A stretch of 45,940 nucleotides of DNA from Lachnospiraceae bacterium. Its GTDB lineage: Bacteria > Bacillota > Clostridia > Lachnospirales > Lachnospiraceae. The position numbers and the translations under genes were made by a program. The DNA lies in the NCBI GenBank assembly GCA_009774345.1, contig VSNR01000010.1:1-45940 (forward strand), given 5' to 3'. The notes below the pieces were generated by a model. That model saw only the letters and a program-made list of their open reading frames with translations. It searched no databases and was not told the DNA's origin. This document shows, piece by piece, positions 15,374 to 24,068 of the stretch; the stretch's first letter is position 1, and each line of letters opens with the position of its first letter.

Positions 15374-16585
15374 ATGCAGATCAATATGGTAAACAATTAC
15401 CGCAGTTTTCAGGTGCAGAATCACAACCCCGCAGCGTGGATGCGCGGCAAGGTCCAGCAGACAGCAAAGGCGCAGGACGTGTTTGGCGCACAGTGCAAGG
15501 TGACGATCTCGGGTGAGGGCAGGAAATTAAGCAGAGAGTCCGAGTCTGAGGCAAAGAGCTTCTCCGCCGGCAGCGCAGAGCGGATGCTGCTTCGGGCGCA
15601 GGAGCAGAAGGCACAGGAGCAAAAGCAGCATTCGGGTACATTGGATGAGATTTCCGATCTGATGAGTGAGATTCAGAGTTGTTATTCATCAGGAGAGAGC
15701 AAGGAGACCATCGAGAAGAAGCAGGATGCGTTGCAGCGGCTGATCGATTTGAAAGCGCGTCAGGAGGAAGAGAACAATAAGCTGACAGAATATGCAGCAG
15801 ACAGCGCGGCGTCCGCTTCAATGGGGCAGCAGGAGGTTGACCAGAAAAACGCAGACCTCTATATGATGCTAAAGAGCTTTGAGGAGCAGGAGGACGAAGA
15901 AGAGGGCGCTGGCGAGGACGCTTCTGACAAGTCGAATGGTGCCGGGCAGGAGGAGAAGCTTGGCAGTGCCGGCGAACAGTTTGAACAAGCTGCGTCAATG
16001 CTTGGCGTGTCGGCGGCAAAGCGTGAGATGCAGGTGACAGCAGCGGTTGATGAGCTGATGCAGGACGGTTATGACAAGATTGCCCAGTCGTATGCAATGA
16101 TGCACGACGTACAGACAGAACTCAATCTTGCGATGGAGGCGGCGGGAAAGGAGAACCTCAGCGAAGAGGAGCGGCGTGAGCTGGTTTCCGGGCATTTGGC
16201 GTCTGCAAACGGCTTGATGAGGTCAAACTATGCTGAGATGATGAAGCTGCGCAAAAGCGGCATACAGGAGACAAAGGATGCGCGTGAGCTTGAACAGGAG
16301 CATATCCGGCTCAATCCGCTCGACGGCGTAGCGCAGGCAAGGCAGTCCATTCTGGACAACGGTGTGGATGCCGCGCTGAACGAGGTGTCTCAGGGTACGA
16401 TCGAGAAGGCGTCTGACGAGCTGGAACAGCGGGTGCAGGAGCTGATTGACAAGCGCAATGACATCACCTCCGACGAAGACGAGAGCGAAAAGGCGCAGGA
16501 AACCGAGGAGAAAACCGACGAAATCATCGCGGATCAAAACGAGGAACAAAACGCAGAGGATGAAGTTTTGGCAGACGCAGAGTGA
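15374..16585 (+). CDS. Acidic coiled-coil protein of unknown function
   Basis: A 403-residue, highly charged protein without signal peptide or membrane segment. The N-terminus holds KVTISGEGRKLSRESESE, a short motif I have seen near the start of several Lachnospiraceae coiled-coil proteins. Long helices rich in E, K, Q and A follow (about residues 75-155 and 200-370). There is an acidic low-complexity linker near 170-195 (EEQEDEEEGAGED) and another at the C-terminus (about 365-403). AGAGAGG lies upstream of the ATG. No enzyme motif is visible. It may be a scaffold or stress-related structural protein, but no function can be assigned. Confidence 0.7.
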   Translation: MQINMVNNYRSFQVQNHNPAAWMRGKVQQTAKAQDVFGAQCKVTISGEGRKLSRESESEAKSFSAGSAERMLLRAQEQKAQEQKQHSGTLDEISDLMSEIQSCYSSGESKETIEKKQDALQRLIDLKARQEEENNKLTEYAADSAASASMGQQEVDQKNADLYMMLKSFEEQEDEEEGAGEDASDKSNGAGQEEKLGSAGEQFEQAASMLGVSAAKREMQVTAAVDELMQDGYDKIAQSYAMMHDVQTELNLAMEAAGKENLSEEERRELVSGHLASANGLMRSNYAEMMKLRKSGIQETKDARELEQEHIRLNPLDGVAQARQSILDNGVDAALNEVSQGTIEKASDELEQRVQELIDKRNDITSDEDESEKAQETEEKTDEIIADQNEEQNAEDEVLADAE

Positions 16586-16624
16586 GTTAAAACGCAAAAA
16601 AACGTGATTTTCGAGAATTAATTG

Positions 16625-16653
16625 TTTAAAGATTGGACATAGTGTGCTATAAT
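16625..16653 (+). promoter_or_regulatory. Probable promoter of glgP
   Basis: A perfect -10 TATAAT (16648-16653) lies 17 bases after a weak -35 TTTAAA (16625-16630), about 90 bases before the start codon. Confidence 0.5.
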
Positions 16654-16742
16654 ATGAAGAATGAGAAAAGATAAATAGTAAATTAGCTCAAAATTACGTG
16701 TACTTTTAAGAAATAGGCACAGGAAGAAGGAGAGGTAAAGAA

Positions 16743-19199
16743 ATGCCAAAAAAGCCAATAATTGACAAAGAAATGTTTAAGAGGAGCGTCTTGTACAATG
16801 TAAAGACACTGTATAGAAAGACGTTGGAAGAAGCGACCGATCAGCAGGTTTTTCAGGCGGTAGCATATGCTGTGAAGGATGCGATTGTGGATCACTGGCT
16901 CAAGACACAGGAGGCGTATGAGGAGAAGGACCCCAAGACAGTATACTATATGTCGATGGAGTTCCTGATGGGGCGTGCGCTTGGCAACAATATGATTAAT
17001 CTGATGGCATACAAGGAGTTTTCAGAGGCGCTTGAGGAGCTGGGACTTGACATCAATGTGATCGAAGATCAGGAGCCGGATGCAGCGCTTGGAAACGGTG
17101 GTCTGGGACGGCTTGCAGCATGTTTCCTAGACTCGCTTGCGACGCTTGGATACTCTGCATACGGATGCGGTATCCGCTACCGCTACGGAATGTTTAAGCA
17201 GGAGATCCGCGACGGATTCCAGCGCGAAGTTCCCGATGACTGGCTCAGAGACGGCAATCCGTTTGAGCTGCGCCGCACAGAGTACACGAAGGTGATCAAA
17301 TTTGGTGGAAACGTGGCTTGCAGGGAAGAGGACGGCAGACTGATCTGGTATCAGGAGAATTACCAGTCTGTCAAGGCAGTTCCCTATGATCTTCCAGTAG
17401 TAGGATATGGCAACGGCATTGTCAACACCCTCAGAATCTGGGATGCAGAGCCGATGGACTGCTTTAGTCTGGATTCCTTTGACAAGGGGGATTACCAGAA
17501 GGCAGTAGAGCAGACCAATCTGGCGAGAAATATTGTCGAGGTTCTTTATCCGAATGACAATCATATTTCCGGCAAGGAGCTTCGTTTAAAGCAGCAGTAT
17601 TTCTTTATCTCGGCTTCCGTGCAGACGGCAATCGAGAAATATATGTCCAAACATCATGACATCCATAAATTCTATGAGAAAGTGACATTCCAGTTGAACG
17701 ATACGCATCCGACGGTGGCGATTGCAGAGCTGATGCGCATATTGCTGGATGATTTCCATTTAGAGTGGGACGAGGCCTGGGAGATCACGACAAAGACCTG
17801 CGCGTACACAAATCACACGATCATGGCAGAGGCGCTTGAGAAATGGCCGGTAGATCTGTTCCAGAGGCTGCTTCCCAGAATTTATCAGATCGTGGAAGAG
17901 ATCAACCGCAGGTTCCTGATGGACATTGTCAACAGATATCCAGAACCGGCTGACAAGATCAAGAAGATGGCAATCATAGCAGATGGTCAGGTCAAGATGG
18001 CGCACATGGCAATCGTTGCCGGATACAGTGTCAATGGTGTGGCGAGACTCCACACAGAGATACTCAAGAATCAGGAGCTTCGGGACTTCTATGAGATGTA
18101 TCCGCAGAAGTTCAACAACAAGACAAACGGCATCACACAGAGACGTTTCCTGCTTCATGGCAATCCGCTGCTTGCAGACTGGGTGACGAAGAAGGTAGGC
18201 GAGGACTGGATTGTAGATCTGCCTGTGATTGAAGGACTGGTGAAGTACGTCGATGATCCTGTGGCACAGAGAGAGTTCATGGAGATCAAGCGCAAGAACA
18301 AAGTGCGTCTGGCAAAATATATCAAAGAACACAACGGTGTTACAGTGGACCCGGATTCCATCTTTGACGTGCAGGTCAAGAGGCTGCACGAGTACAAGAG
18401 ACAATTGATGAACATTCTGCACGTGATGTATTTGTATAATGAGATTAAGAAAAATCCGACGATGGAGTTCTATCCTAGGACATTTATCTTTGGTGCAAAA
18501 GCAGCGGCAGGCTATAAGAATGCGAAGCTTACCATCAAGCTCATCAACGCAGTGGCAGACAAGGTGAACAATGATCCTGTTGTCAAGGACCGTATCAAGG
18601 TCGTATTCATCGAGGACTACAGAGTATCGAATGCAGAGCTGATCTTTGCGGCAGCAGACATCTCAGAGCAGATTTCTACCGCATCAAAGGAAGCAAGCGG
18701 CACAGGCAACATGAAGTTTATGCTCAACGGTGCATTGACACTCGGTACGATGGATGGTGCGAATGTGGAGATTGTTGAGGAAGTCGGCAATGAGAATGCG
18801 TTTATTTTTGGATTGAGCTCGGACGAGGTTATCAAGTATGAGAACCACGGCGGTTACAATCCGATGGATATCTATAACAGCGATGCAGAGATCAGAAAGA
18901 TTGTGGACCAGCTTGTGGATGGCACCTATGCCGATGACAGGGAGCTTTTCAGGAGCCTTTACAACTCTCTCCTGAACACGCTCGATACAGACAAGGCGGA
19001 CCGCTACTTTATTCTCAAGGATTTTCATGCTTATGCAGATGCGCAGAAGCGGGTGGAGAAGGCATATAAGGACAAGACCGGCTGGGCAAGGAGCGCGATG
19101 CTCAATGTCGCAAAGGTTGGCAAGTTCACTTCTGACAGAACCATCCAGCAGTATGTAGATGAAATCTGGCATCTTGACAAGGTAGAACTAGAGGGATAA
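16743..19199 (+). CDS. glgP: Glycogen/alpha-glucan phosphorylase
   Basis: Releases glucose 1-phosphate from the non-reducing ends of glycogen or maltodextrin, using pyridoxal phosphate, in the cytoplasm. At 818 residues it is full length. The PLP-binding block is EASGTGNMKF with the Schiff-base lysine at residue 658, followed by LGTMDGANVEI. Other family blocks are EPDAALGNGGLGRLAACFLDS near residue 114, NDTHPTVAIAELMR, and VKRLHEYKRQLMNILHV. AAGGAGAGG precedes the ATG, and a strong terminator follows. No other glycogen gene is adjacent, so glycogen versus maltodextrin preference cannot be inferred from context. Confidence 0.97.
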   Translation: MPKKPIIDKEMFKRSVLYNVKTLYRKTLEEATDQQVFQAVAYAVKDAIVDHWLKTQEAYEEKDPKTVYYMSMEFLMGRALGNNMINLMAYKEFSEALEELGLDINVIEDQEPDAALGNGGLGRLAACFLDSLATLGYSAYGCGIRYRYGMFKQEIRDGFQREVPDDWLRDGNPFELRRTEYTKVIKFGGNVACREEDGRLIWYQENYQSVKAVPYDLPVVGYGNGIVNTLRIWDAEPMDCFSLDSFDKGDYQKAVEQTNLARNIVEVLYPNDNHISGKELRLKQQYFFISASVQTAIEKYMSKHHDIHKFYEKVTFQLNDTHPTVAIAELMRILLDDFHLEWDEAWEITTKTCAYTNHTIMAEALEKWPVDLFQRLLPRIYQIVEEINRRFLMDIVNRYPEPADKIKKMAIIADGQVKMAHMAIVAGYSVNGVARLHTEILKNQELRDFYEMYPQKFNNKTNGITQRRFLLHGNPLLADWVTKKVGEDWIVDLPVIEGLVKYVDDPVAQREFMEIKRKNKVRLAKYIKEHNGVTVDPDSIFDVQVKRLHEYKRQLMNILHVMYLYNEIKKNPTMEFYPRTFIFGAKAAAGYKNAKLTIKLINAVADKVNNDPVVKDRIKVVFIEDYRVSNAELIFAAADISEQISTASKEASGTGNMKFMLNGALTLGTMDGANVEIVEEVGNENAFIFGLSSDEVIKYENHGGYNPMDIYNSDAEIRKIVDQLVDGTYADDRELFRSLYNSLLNTLDTDKADRYFILKDFHAYADAQKRVEKAYKDKTGWARSAMLNVAKVGKFTSDRTIQQYVDEIWHLDKVELEG

Positions 19200-19211
19200 A
19201 ATATATTATAT

Positions 19212-19254
19212 AAAACGCATATCTCAACAAATCGGGGTATGCGTTTTCGCTTTT
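19212..19254 (+). terminator. Terminator after glgP
   Basis: AAAACGCATA (19212-19221) pairs with TATGCGTTTT (19238-19247), followed by CGCTTTT. Confidence 0.8.
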
Positions 19255-19258
19255 ACAA

Positions 19259-19308
19259 TGTGTGCATCACATGATGCTGGGCGGTCAGCCTTTACGGCCG
19301 CCGGTATA
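19259..19308 (+). repeat. Second copy of the TGTGTGCATCA / GGCGGTC palindromic element
   Basis: It begins TGTGTGCATCA, then after 11 bases carries GGCGGTCAGCCTTTACGG and CCGCCGGTATA. By eye it aligns with 12018-12066 over about 50 bases with one indel and roughly three quarters identity. Like the first copy it sits shortly before a plus-strand gene. Confidence 0.55.
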
Positions 19309-19350
19309 GACAGATTACTCCTGCGCGGACGGGAATATGGAGATTCGAGT

Positions 19351-19992
19351 ATGAAGAAAAGTTATCACAAAATCATATTTTTACTCATCAGTATCGTGGC
19401 GGCTGCCACGCTGAGCGGCTGTACATCAGACAAAACAGTCAGAAATTATCTTCAAGCGCTCTTGGATGCATCATACAAAAATGATGCAGCAATCTTTGTG
19501 GATATGAAGCTGGGGAGTGAGGAGGAGGCGCAGGCACTCTACGACCGGGGCATTGATACCGGCGTAGGGGTGTTTTGCAGCAAACTTGGCGTGGCGGATG
19601 CTTACAGGGAATCGTTTCGTCAGGTGTATATGGACATGCTTGGAAAAGTCCGGTATACCGTTGATCACGCCGAGAAGCAAAGCGACGGCTCTTATGTAGT
19701 GACGGTGACGTATGAGAAAATGAATATCTTCAAGCCAGCGCTCGAGCACTATCAGGAAGCGGTGGCGGCGATGGCGGATACGTGGAAAGACACCGGGAAA
19801 CCGCCCACGGAGGAAGCATTAGAGGAAAGTGTATTTTTAGAATTTAAAAACAGTATGGAGACAGTGCTGTCAGAAGTACAGTATGATGAGGCAGCCACGA
19901 TGACAGTGCGGATTGAATTGATCGAAAATGTGTACACGCCCAACACAGATGATATCGCGGAGTTGGAGAAAGCACTGTTTGATGGCGAATGA
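19351..19992 (+). CDS. Putative lipoprotein of unknown function
   Basis: A 213-residue exported protein. The ATG at 19351 gives a basic start, a hydrophobic core (residues 8-20) and the lipobox LSGC with lipidated Cys24; earlier in-frame starts would bury this signal. The mature domain begins TSDKTVRNYLQALLDASYKN and alternates helices with strands, resembling the small DUF5105-type lipoproteins of Lachnospiraceae, though I am unsure of that family. The ribosome site is weak (GGAG, 8 bases). Only 13 bases separate it from the zinc-ribbon/LRR gene, so the two are almost certainly co-transcribed and probably act together at the cell surface. Confidence 0.75.
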   Translation: MKKSYHKIIFLLISIVAAATLSGCTSDKTVRNYLQALLDASYKNDAAIFVDMKLGSEEEAQALYDRGIDTGVGVFCSKLGVADAYRESFRQVYMDMLGKVRYTVDHAEKQSDGSYVVTVTYEKMNIFKPALEHYQEAVAAMADTWKDTGKPPTEEALEESVFLEFKNSMETVLSEVQYDEAATMTVRIELIENVYTPNTDDIAELEKALFDGE

Positions 19993-20005
19993 GGAGGGAA
20001 CTTCA

Positions 20006-21877
20006 TTGGGAAATCTGGTAAGACTTGAGGAGATCAAGTGTCCAAGCTGCGGTGCCACACTGACGATACCAGAGAATAATACAAAGGTTATCAAGTGCGA
20101 GTACTGCGGCAGTGAGTTTGTTGTGAATATGGAACAGGAAAACAATACGGTGCCGCCGCCAAGACCAGACTGGGTGCCGATGCAGCCTGTTCAATCCAAT
20201 TCGTCCTCCAGTCCGGTGAAGGCGGCTGTCTTAATCATCGCTGGTTTGGCAGGTTTTTTTGGGATGATTGGATTTATGCAGTATGCGCAGCGGACAAAAC
20301 CGGTGAAAACGGAATACAACACACCCTACACCGCCCCGAACATCACTTTGTATGAGGAGGAAGAAGCGTTCTCGGGAATGCTGGGAGAGATGGTTTCCAT
20401 CGTATTTGGCAAGGATGCCGACAGTGTGACAGAGCAGGAGCTTGCCAAGATCCAGTGGATTGCCGACAGGAGTGACATGGACAACTGTTATCTGGGTTAC
20501 AGCTTTGAGAATCCGATGGAGCATCCCGACGCAGAATTAGAATGGCTCACGTTTCCGTATCGGACACAGACAGGTTATGAAAATCTGTACAGATTGACAG
20601 GATTGAAGCGGCTGGACACGAATAGCCGGCTCTCGGGCTGCAATTTGAAATCAGTCCCGCTCGAGGCTGTCACGGCGTATTTCGATTCGTTTGAGGAGGA
20701 GGCAGCCGCGCTTGAAAATCCGTCCGCAATCCGTGCGCTGACAGTCAAAGGGTCGATAGAGCAGCTTGACGGGATTGAGATCTTTTCGAATGTCGAGACG
20801 CTCTCTTTGTCTGCCGCAGAATTGGAGGATGTGGATGCGCTGGCTGCCTTAAAGCAGCTTCGGTCGCTCACACTTACCAGCGCGGATGGGATCAGCGATT
20901 TTTCTGTACTCTCCACTGCCGCGAAGCTCGAGGAGTTGTCTATTGAGTCTGAGAGTCTTAAATCGCTTGAATTTCTGCAAAGAATACCGCAGCTAAAAGG
21001 GCTTGGGCTCAAGGATGGGCAGTTTATCAATCTTGGCGGAATCGAGGCATTGGAGCATTTGGAGCGGCTTTCTATTGAGAACTGCGATGAACTGACGGAT
21101 ATGGGCAGTGTCTCAGCCCTTTTGACGCTGCGGGAGCTGATGCTGGATAAACCATATAAATGCCCTGAGCCGTCGCTTGCAGAGCTTGTGAACTTGCAGC
21201 GTCTGACGCTCGAAGGCTTTAGCTCCTGTGAGTTTCTGCCGAAACTGACAAACCTTGAGGAACTGGTACTACGGGGCTGCAATCTGGACTCTGATCCCAA
21301 TCTTGCTGGACTTACCAAGCTGCGGAAACTGACATGCACCTCGTATGGCTCGGACCGGTCGCTAGCGTTTATCAATCACCTGACGACGCTGGAAGAATTA
21401 AATCTGGGCGGCATGGTGACTTATGAGGATGTCTCTGGCATTTTTATGCTGCCACAGCTAAAGAAGCTGCATATCAGCGGCATGGAATGTGAGATTGATT
21501 TCGACAAAATCACCGACAACCCTTCGTTGGAATCGCTGGAAATGGCAGGCATAAAACTTTATGAAAATGTGCAGATCGAAGGCGGTTATGGGATTGTGAG
21601 CATCGACTGGGATGATGTGTATCTGGCGGACCATCTGGACTTTGTGGCACATTTTCCGAATCTGAAAAAGCTGGATGTAGCGGACAACAAGCTTGAGAAT
21701 GTAGATTTTGCCGCAGCGCTCATGAAGCTCGAGGAGATTGATCTGTCAGACAATTATGTGACAGATCTGCATACGCTCGCAGACCTGCCCGCCCTGCGGG
21801 AGGTAAACTGCAAAGGAAATCCCGTCAGCAATCTGCGCGTTCTGGACGAGGAGCGGGTGAATGTTATCAGTAAATAG
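20006..21877 (+). CDS. Zinc-ribbon, single-TM, leucine-rich-repeat protein
   Basis: A 623-residue protein if the TTG at 20006 is used. I prefer it because GAGGAGGG (19991-19998) lies 7 bases upstream, directly after the previous stop; an in-frame ATG at 19982 overlaps that stop. Residues 12-34 form a zinc ribbon (CPSCG, CEYCG). A proline-rich linker precedes one transmembrane helix (about 72-94). The rest is extracellular, with at least twelve leucine-rich repeats of about 22 residues (for example LEDVDALAALKQLRSLTL, LEELNLGGMVTYEDVSGI). So a cytoplasmic metal-binding head is joined to an outside binding surface. Ligand and role are unknown; co-transcription with the lipoprotein suggests a shared surface function. 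Confidence 0.8.
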   Translation: MGNLVRLEEIKCPSCGATLTIPENNTKVIKCEYCGSEFVVNMEQENNTVPPPRPDWVPMQPVQSNSSSSPVKAAVLIIAGLAGFFGMIGFMQYAQRTKPVKTEYNTPYTAPNITLYEEEEAFSGMLGEMVSIVFGKDADSVTEQELAKIQWIADRSDMDNCYLGYSFENPMEHPDAELEWLTFPYRTQTGYENLYRLTGLKRLDTNSRLSGCNLKSVPLEAVTAYFDSFEEEAAALENPSAIRALTVKGSIEQLDGIEIFSNVETLSLSAAELEDVDALAALKQLRSLTLTSADGISDFSVLSTAAKLEELSIESESLKSLEFLQRIPQLKGLGLKDGQFINLGGIEALEHLERLSIENCDELTDMGSVSALLTLRELMLDKPYKCPEPSLAELVNLQRLTLEGFSSCEFLPKLTNLEELVLRGCNLDSDPNLAGLTKLRKLTCTSYGSDRSLAFINHLTTLEELNLGGMVTYEDVSGIFMLPQLKKLHISGMECEIDFDKITDNPSLESLEMAGIKLYENVQIEGGYGIVSIDWDDVYLADHLDFVAHFPNLKKLDVADNKLENVDFAAALMKLEEIDLSDNYVTDLHTLADLPALREVNCKGNPVSNLRVLDEERVNVISK

Positions 21878-21890
21878 AAAAAGAAATATA

Positions 21891-21918
21891 AAAAATTCCC
21901 CGGCTTGGGGAATTTTTT
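21891..21918. terminator. Bidirectional terminator
   Basis: AAAAATTCCCC and GGGGAATTTTTT pair around GGCTT between two convergent genes, with A and T runs on both sides. It overlaps the last bases of the minus-strand gene. Confidence 0.88.
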
Positions 21919-22816
21919 ATACAGCCATCATCTCATCAATATTCGAGATAATTCCCTTCAAAGCATTATTCAAATCTGAGTCAATCGGAAATTTGACAAG
22001 CTCGTTTAAGATGGTCTTTGCCTTGTCTGTATCATATACCTCAAGTGCCTGAAAGGCTTCCTGAAGCTGCTCACCCCACTTTTTAAAGGTCATGTGATGG
22101 CCCTCCTGATCGACGGCATCTTGTTTTAATCCAAGAGATTTCGTATATTCATTCAGAATGCTGTATGCCTCGTCAAGCTCAAGAGAGAGCTTTTTCCAGT
22201 TGGCACGCACCACATCATAACACCCTGCATAGGCTTCAAGCTCGTGGAAAAATGCCGTGTCGGTGAGATTGACAAGACCCAGCTCATTTGCCTTCAGCCG
22301 CAGCGCGTGCGCGTTGGCACCGTAGCGCAAAAGCGTGTCAGGCTGCATCAGGTCATACAGGGAATCTTCGTATTTATCGCTGTTTTGCAAAAAGGCTAAC
22401 GCCAGTTCGTTGTAGCGCTCAACATTGTGTCCAAGCCGAAGCATCGCATTGTCAATGTCGATGCCGTGCCGGGCAAGGTAGCGCATTTTGATCTTGCTGT
22501 CTGTGAGCAGGGTATCAGGGATCTGCTGCTGTAAGTGCTCCATGACCTGTTTTGCGTGGTAAGCCATCATAGAAATCTGCTGTTTCTGCGCGAGAATGCG
22601 CGCTTTTTTGTGATAGTAGCCCACCGCAGCCCACAGAAAAAGTGCGGTTGGGAGAATCCACAGCAGAGACCACAGCGCCGCGCGCGGCAGCGCGCCAAGC
22701 AGGCAGAGCAGTGCGATCAGCAGCGACACGCCGCCCATAGCCGTCAGCCAGATCAGGGCAGAGCGGTCAATCAGGTGTTTTAGTTCCTCGAAAATTCGGT
22801 TTTCCGTATGATTCAT
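21917..22816 (-). CDS. Two-TM membrane protein of unknown function
   Basis: A 299-residue protein. I chose the ATG at 22816 because AAAGGAT lies 6 bases upstream; a start at 22888 would add an unsupported 24 residues. Residues about 20-70 hold two hydrophobic helices (ALIWLTAMGGVSLLIALLCL, then LWSLLWILPTALFLWAAVGY), followed by a long cytoplasmic helical domain with no cysteine cluster or catalytic motif. The C-terminus contains TPR-like or four-helix character (EAFQALEVYDTDKAKTILNE). It lies 128 bases downstream of folT on the same strand and could share its transcript, but nothing links it to folate. I do not recognise the family. Confidence 0.65.
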   Translation of the reverse strand: MNHTENRIFEELKHLIDRSALIWLTAMGGVSLLIALLCLLGALPRAALWSLLWILPTALFLWAAVGYYHKKARILAQKQQISMMAYHAKQVMEHLQQQIPDTLLTDSKIKMRYLARHGIDIDNAMLRLGHNVERYNELALAFLQNSDKYEDSLYDLMQPDTLLRYGANAHALRLKANELGLVNLTDTAFFHELEAYAGCYDVVRANWKKLSLELDEAYSILNEYTKSLGLKQDAVDQEGHHMTFKKWGEQLQEAFQALEVYDTDKAKTILNELVKFPIDSDLNNALKGIISNIDEMMAV

Positions 22817-22944
22817 AACAGTATCCTTTCGCGCGGTTCGTGTATTTTTTCGTATGCTTTCGTCATGTATATTCCTATAGTAACACATTTTGCCGCGCGA
22901 AAAAAGAGGAAAAGCGCATTCGGCAGAAAAAGGAAGTACGGAAG

Positions 22945-23541
22945 CTATTTCTCCCCGCGATACCTGCGAAACTCCGGCATACTGAGGAGCCGGGAGACAA
23001 AGGTGAGTGTGAAAAATAAAATAGCCGTATCAATTGGCAGCATAATGATATTTTTGATGACGCGCGCAGGCAGGATTGCCATAAAGGCATTTCCGTTCAT
23101 GACAGCGAGCCACAGGGTGTTCAGTCCGCAGTTTACGATTCCTTTGGTCAAAAGTTCTGCAAGAAAGATCCGCCAGATCTTCACGGGCTTTTTGTACAGG
23201 ATGGAGCCATAGATCACCCCTGCCACCATAACATTGAAGGTATAGCCAAAGAAGAATGCGCCGCCATCGGGCTTTAGCAGATACTTGAGAATATCGAGTG
23301 TGGCGCCAAAGACTGCGCCCACACAGGGGCCAAACAGATATTCAATCACGCGGTTTGGCAGGCCGGAGAAGCCGATGCGGATATTGGGCGTAATAAAGAT
23401 GGATGTGGTGTAGTTGAGCACGACCGCCAGCGCCGCCATCAGTCCGCAAAGGACAAGATTGTGCGTGACCTTGAGCTCCTTAAAGGCGCCTGTGAAGCGG
23501 TCTGAATCAAGTTTTGAGTAACGGTTTCTGATTTTTTGCAT
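22945..23541 (-). CDS. folT: Folate ECF transporter S component
   Basis: A 198-residue integral membrane protein with about six hydrophobic helices, typical of energy-coupling-factor S components that bind a vitamin and dock to a shared EcfAAT module. I recognise the folate (FolT) group from the N-terminal RNRYSKLDSDRF/ELK stretch, the motif NIRIGFSGLPNRVIEYLFGP and the later GYTFNVMVAGVIYGSILYKK. AAGGAGG precedes the ATG. The energising EcfA/T genes are not in the window, so it should use a shared module elsewhere. The THF riboswitch upstream independently supports folate as the substrate and predicts shut-off when tetrahydrofolate is plentiful. Confidence 0.9.
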   Translation of the reverse strand: MQKIRNRYSKLDSDRFTGAFKELKVTHNLVLCGLMAALAVVLNYTTSIFITPNIRIGFSGLPNRVIEYLFGPCVGAVFGATLDILKYLLKPDGGAFFFGYTFNVMVAGVIYGSILYKKPVKIWRIFLAELLTKGIVNCGLNTLWLAVMNGNAFMAILPARVIKNIIMLPIDTAILFFTLTFVSRLLSMPEFRRYRGEK

Positions 23542-23630
23542 AAAATAAGCCTCCTTTATGCAGCAACCTGAAACTACACAAATGAGACGTAAGATAAAAA
23601 CGTAAGAAAATCTTAGCAGTCAAATATGTA

Positions 23631-23770
23631 GCAGCGGGATGCGAACCTCGTATCGCAAGACAAGACGTCATCCTGTCTCTTTCGTCCCTGTGACAACTCC
23701 CTGTTCACAAGGCACTGCAAGGAATGTGGTACAGTGTAAAGCATTCCTAACGCACGCGGTTCTACTCTGC
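23631..23770 (-). ncRNA. Tetrahydrofolate (THF) riboswitch
   Basis: Read on the minus strand, the leader has GCAGAGTAGA at the 5' end and GCGTTA soon after. The middle has TTGTGAACAGGGAGTTGTCA, then GACGAAAG, and the 3' end is GCATCCCGCTGC. This order and these words match the THF-I class (GAGUAGA, GCGUUA, GUGaauGGGAugucGUCAC, ACGAA, GCAUCCGCUC). GAACC near the start can pair with GGTTC near the end, and GCAG with CTGC closes P1. It precedes folT by about 90 bases. No clear T-rich terminator follows, so control is probably translational. Confidence 0.82.
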
Positions 23771-24068
23771 ATGATAAAATTAAGTAAGTAACAATCGAAC
23801 TATACAACATTTTGCAGAATTTGTAAAGAAAATTATTTTATAAAATGGTTTTTTGGAAGATATACCGATTCATAAGTAATAAAATCCGCTGTTGTCGGCA
23901 GGGTGGTCATTGCGTTATACAGTGAAGGGCTGGACCTGTCACGATATCCGTGTTTATGCTGAAACTTACGCTGGATTTTCTTTAAGGGCGATGATATAAT
24001 TGTTTTTGAGTAATCGAAGGTGTGGGGGCGAAAACAAGATAGCAAAAAGAGATTCAAGGGGGAAACAT
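23771..24068. other. Intergenic region between folT leader and ATPase gene
   Basis: I see no supported gene here. It should hold the divergent promoters of folT and of the ATPase gene. A TATAAT near 23995 could be the ATPase -10 box, but no convincing -35 lies at the right distance. An open minus-strand frame covers part of it without recognisable content. Confidence 0.4.

Noticed and set aside
15381..16097. Long minus-strand frame opposite the acidic coiled-coil gene
   Set aside because: Composition is rich in S, R, H and P, typical of the reverse of an E/Q/A-rich gene; no ribosome site or domain.
20575..21375. 266-codon minus-strand frame opposite the LRR gene
   Set aside because: Serine-rich low-complexity translation mirrors leucine/glutamate codons of the real gene.
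23631..23660. A tRNA T-arm-like word (GGTTCGCATCCCGC on the minus strand)
   Set aside because: No acceptor, D or anticodon arms fit around it; the whole region matches a THF riboswitch instead.
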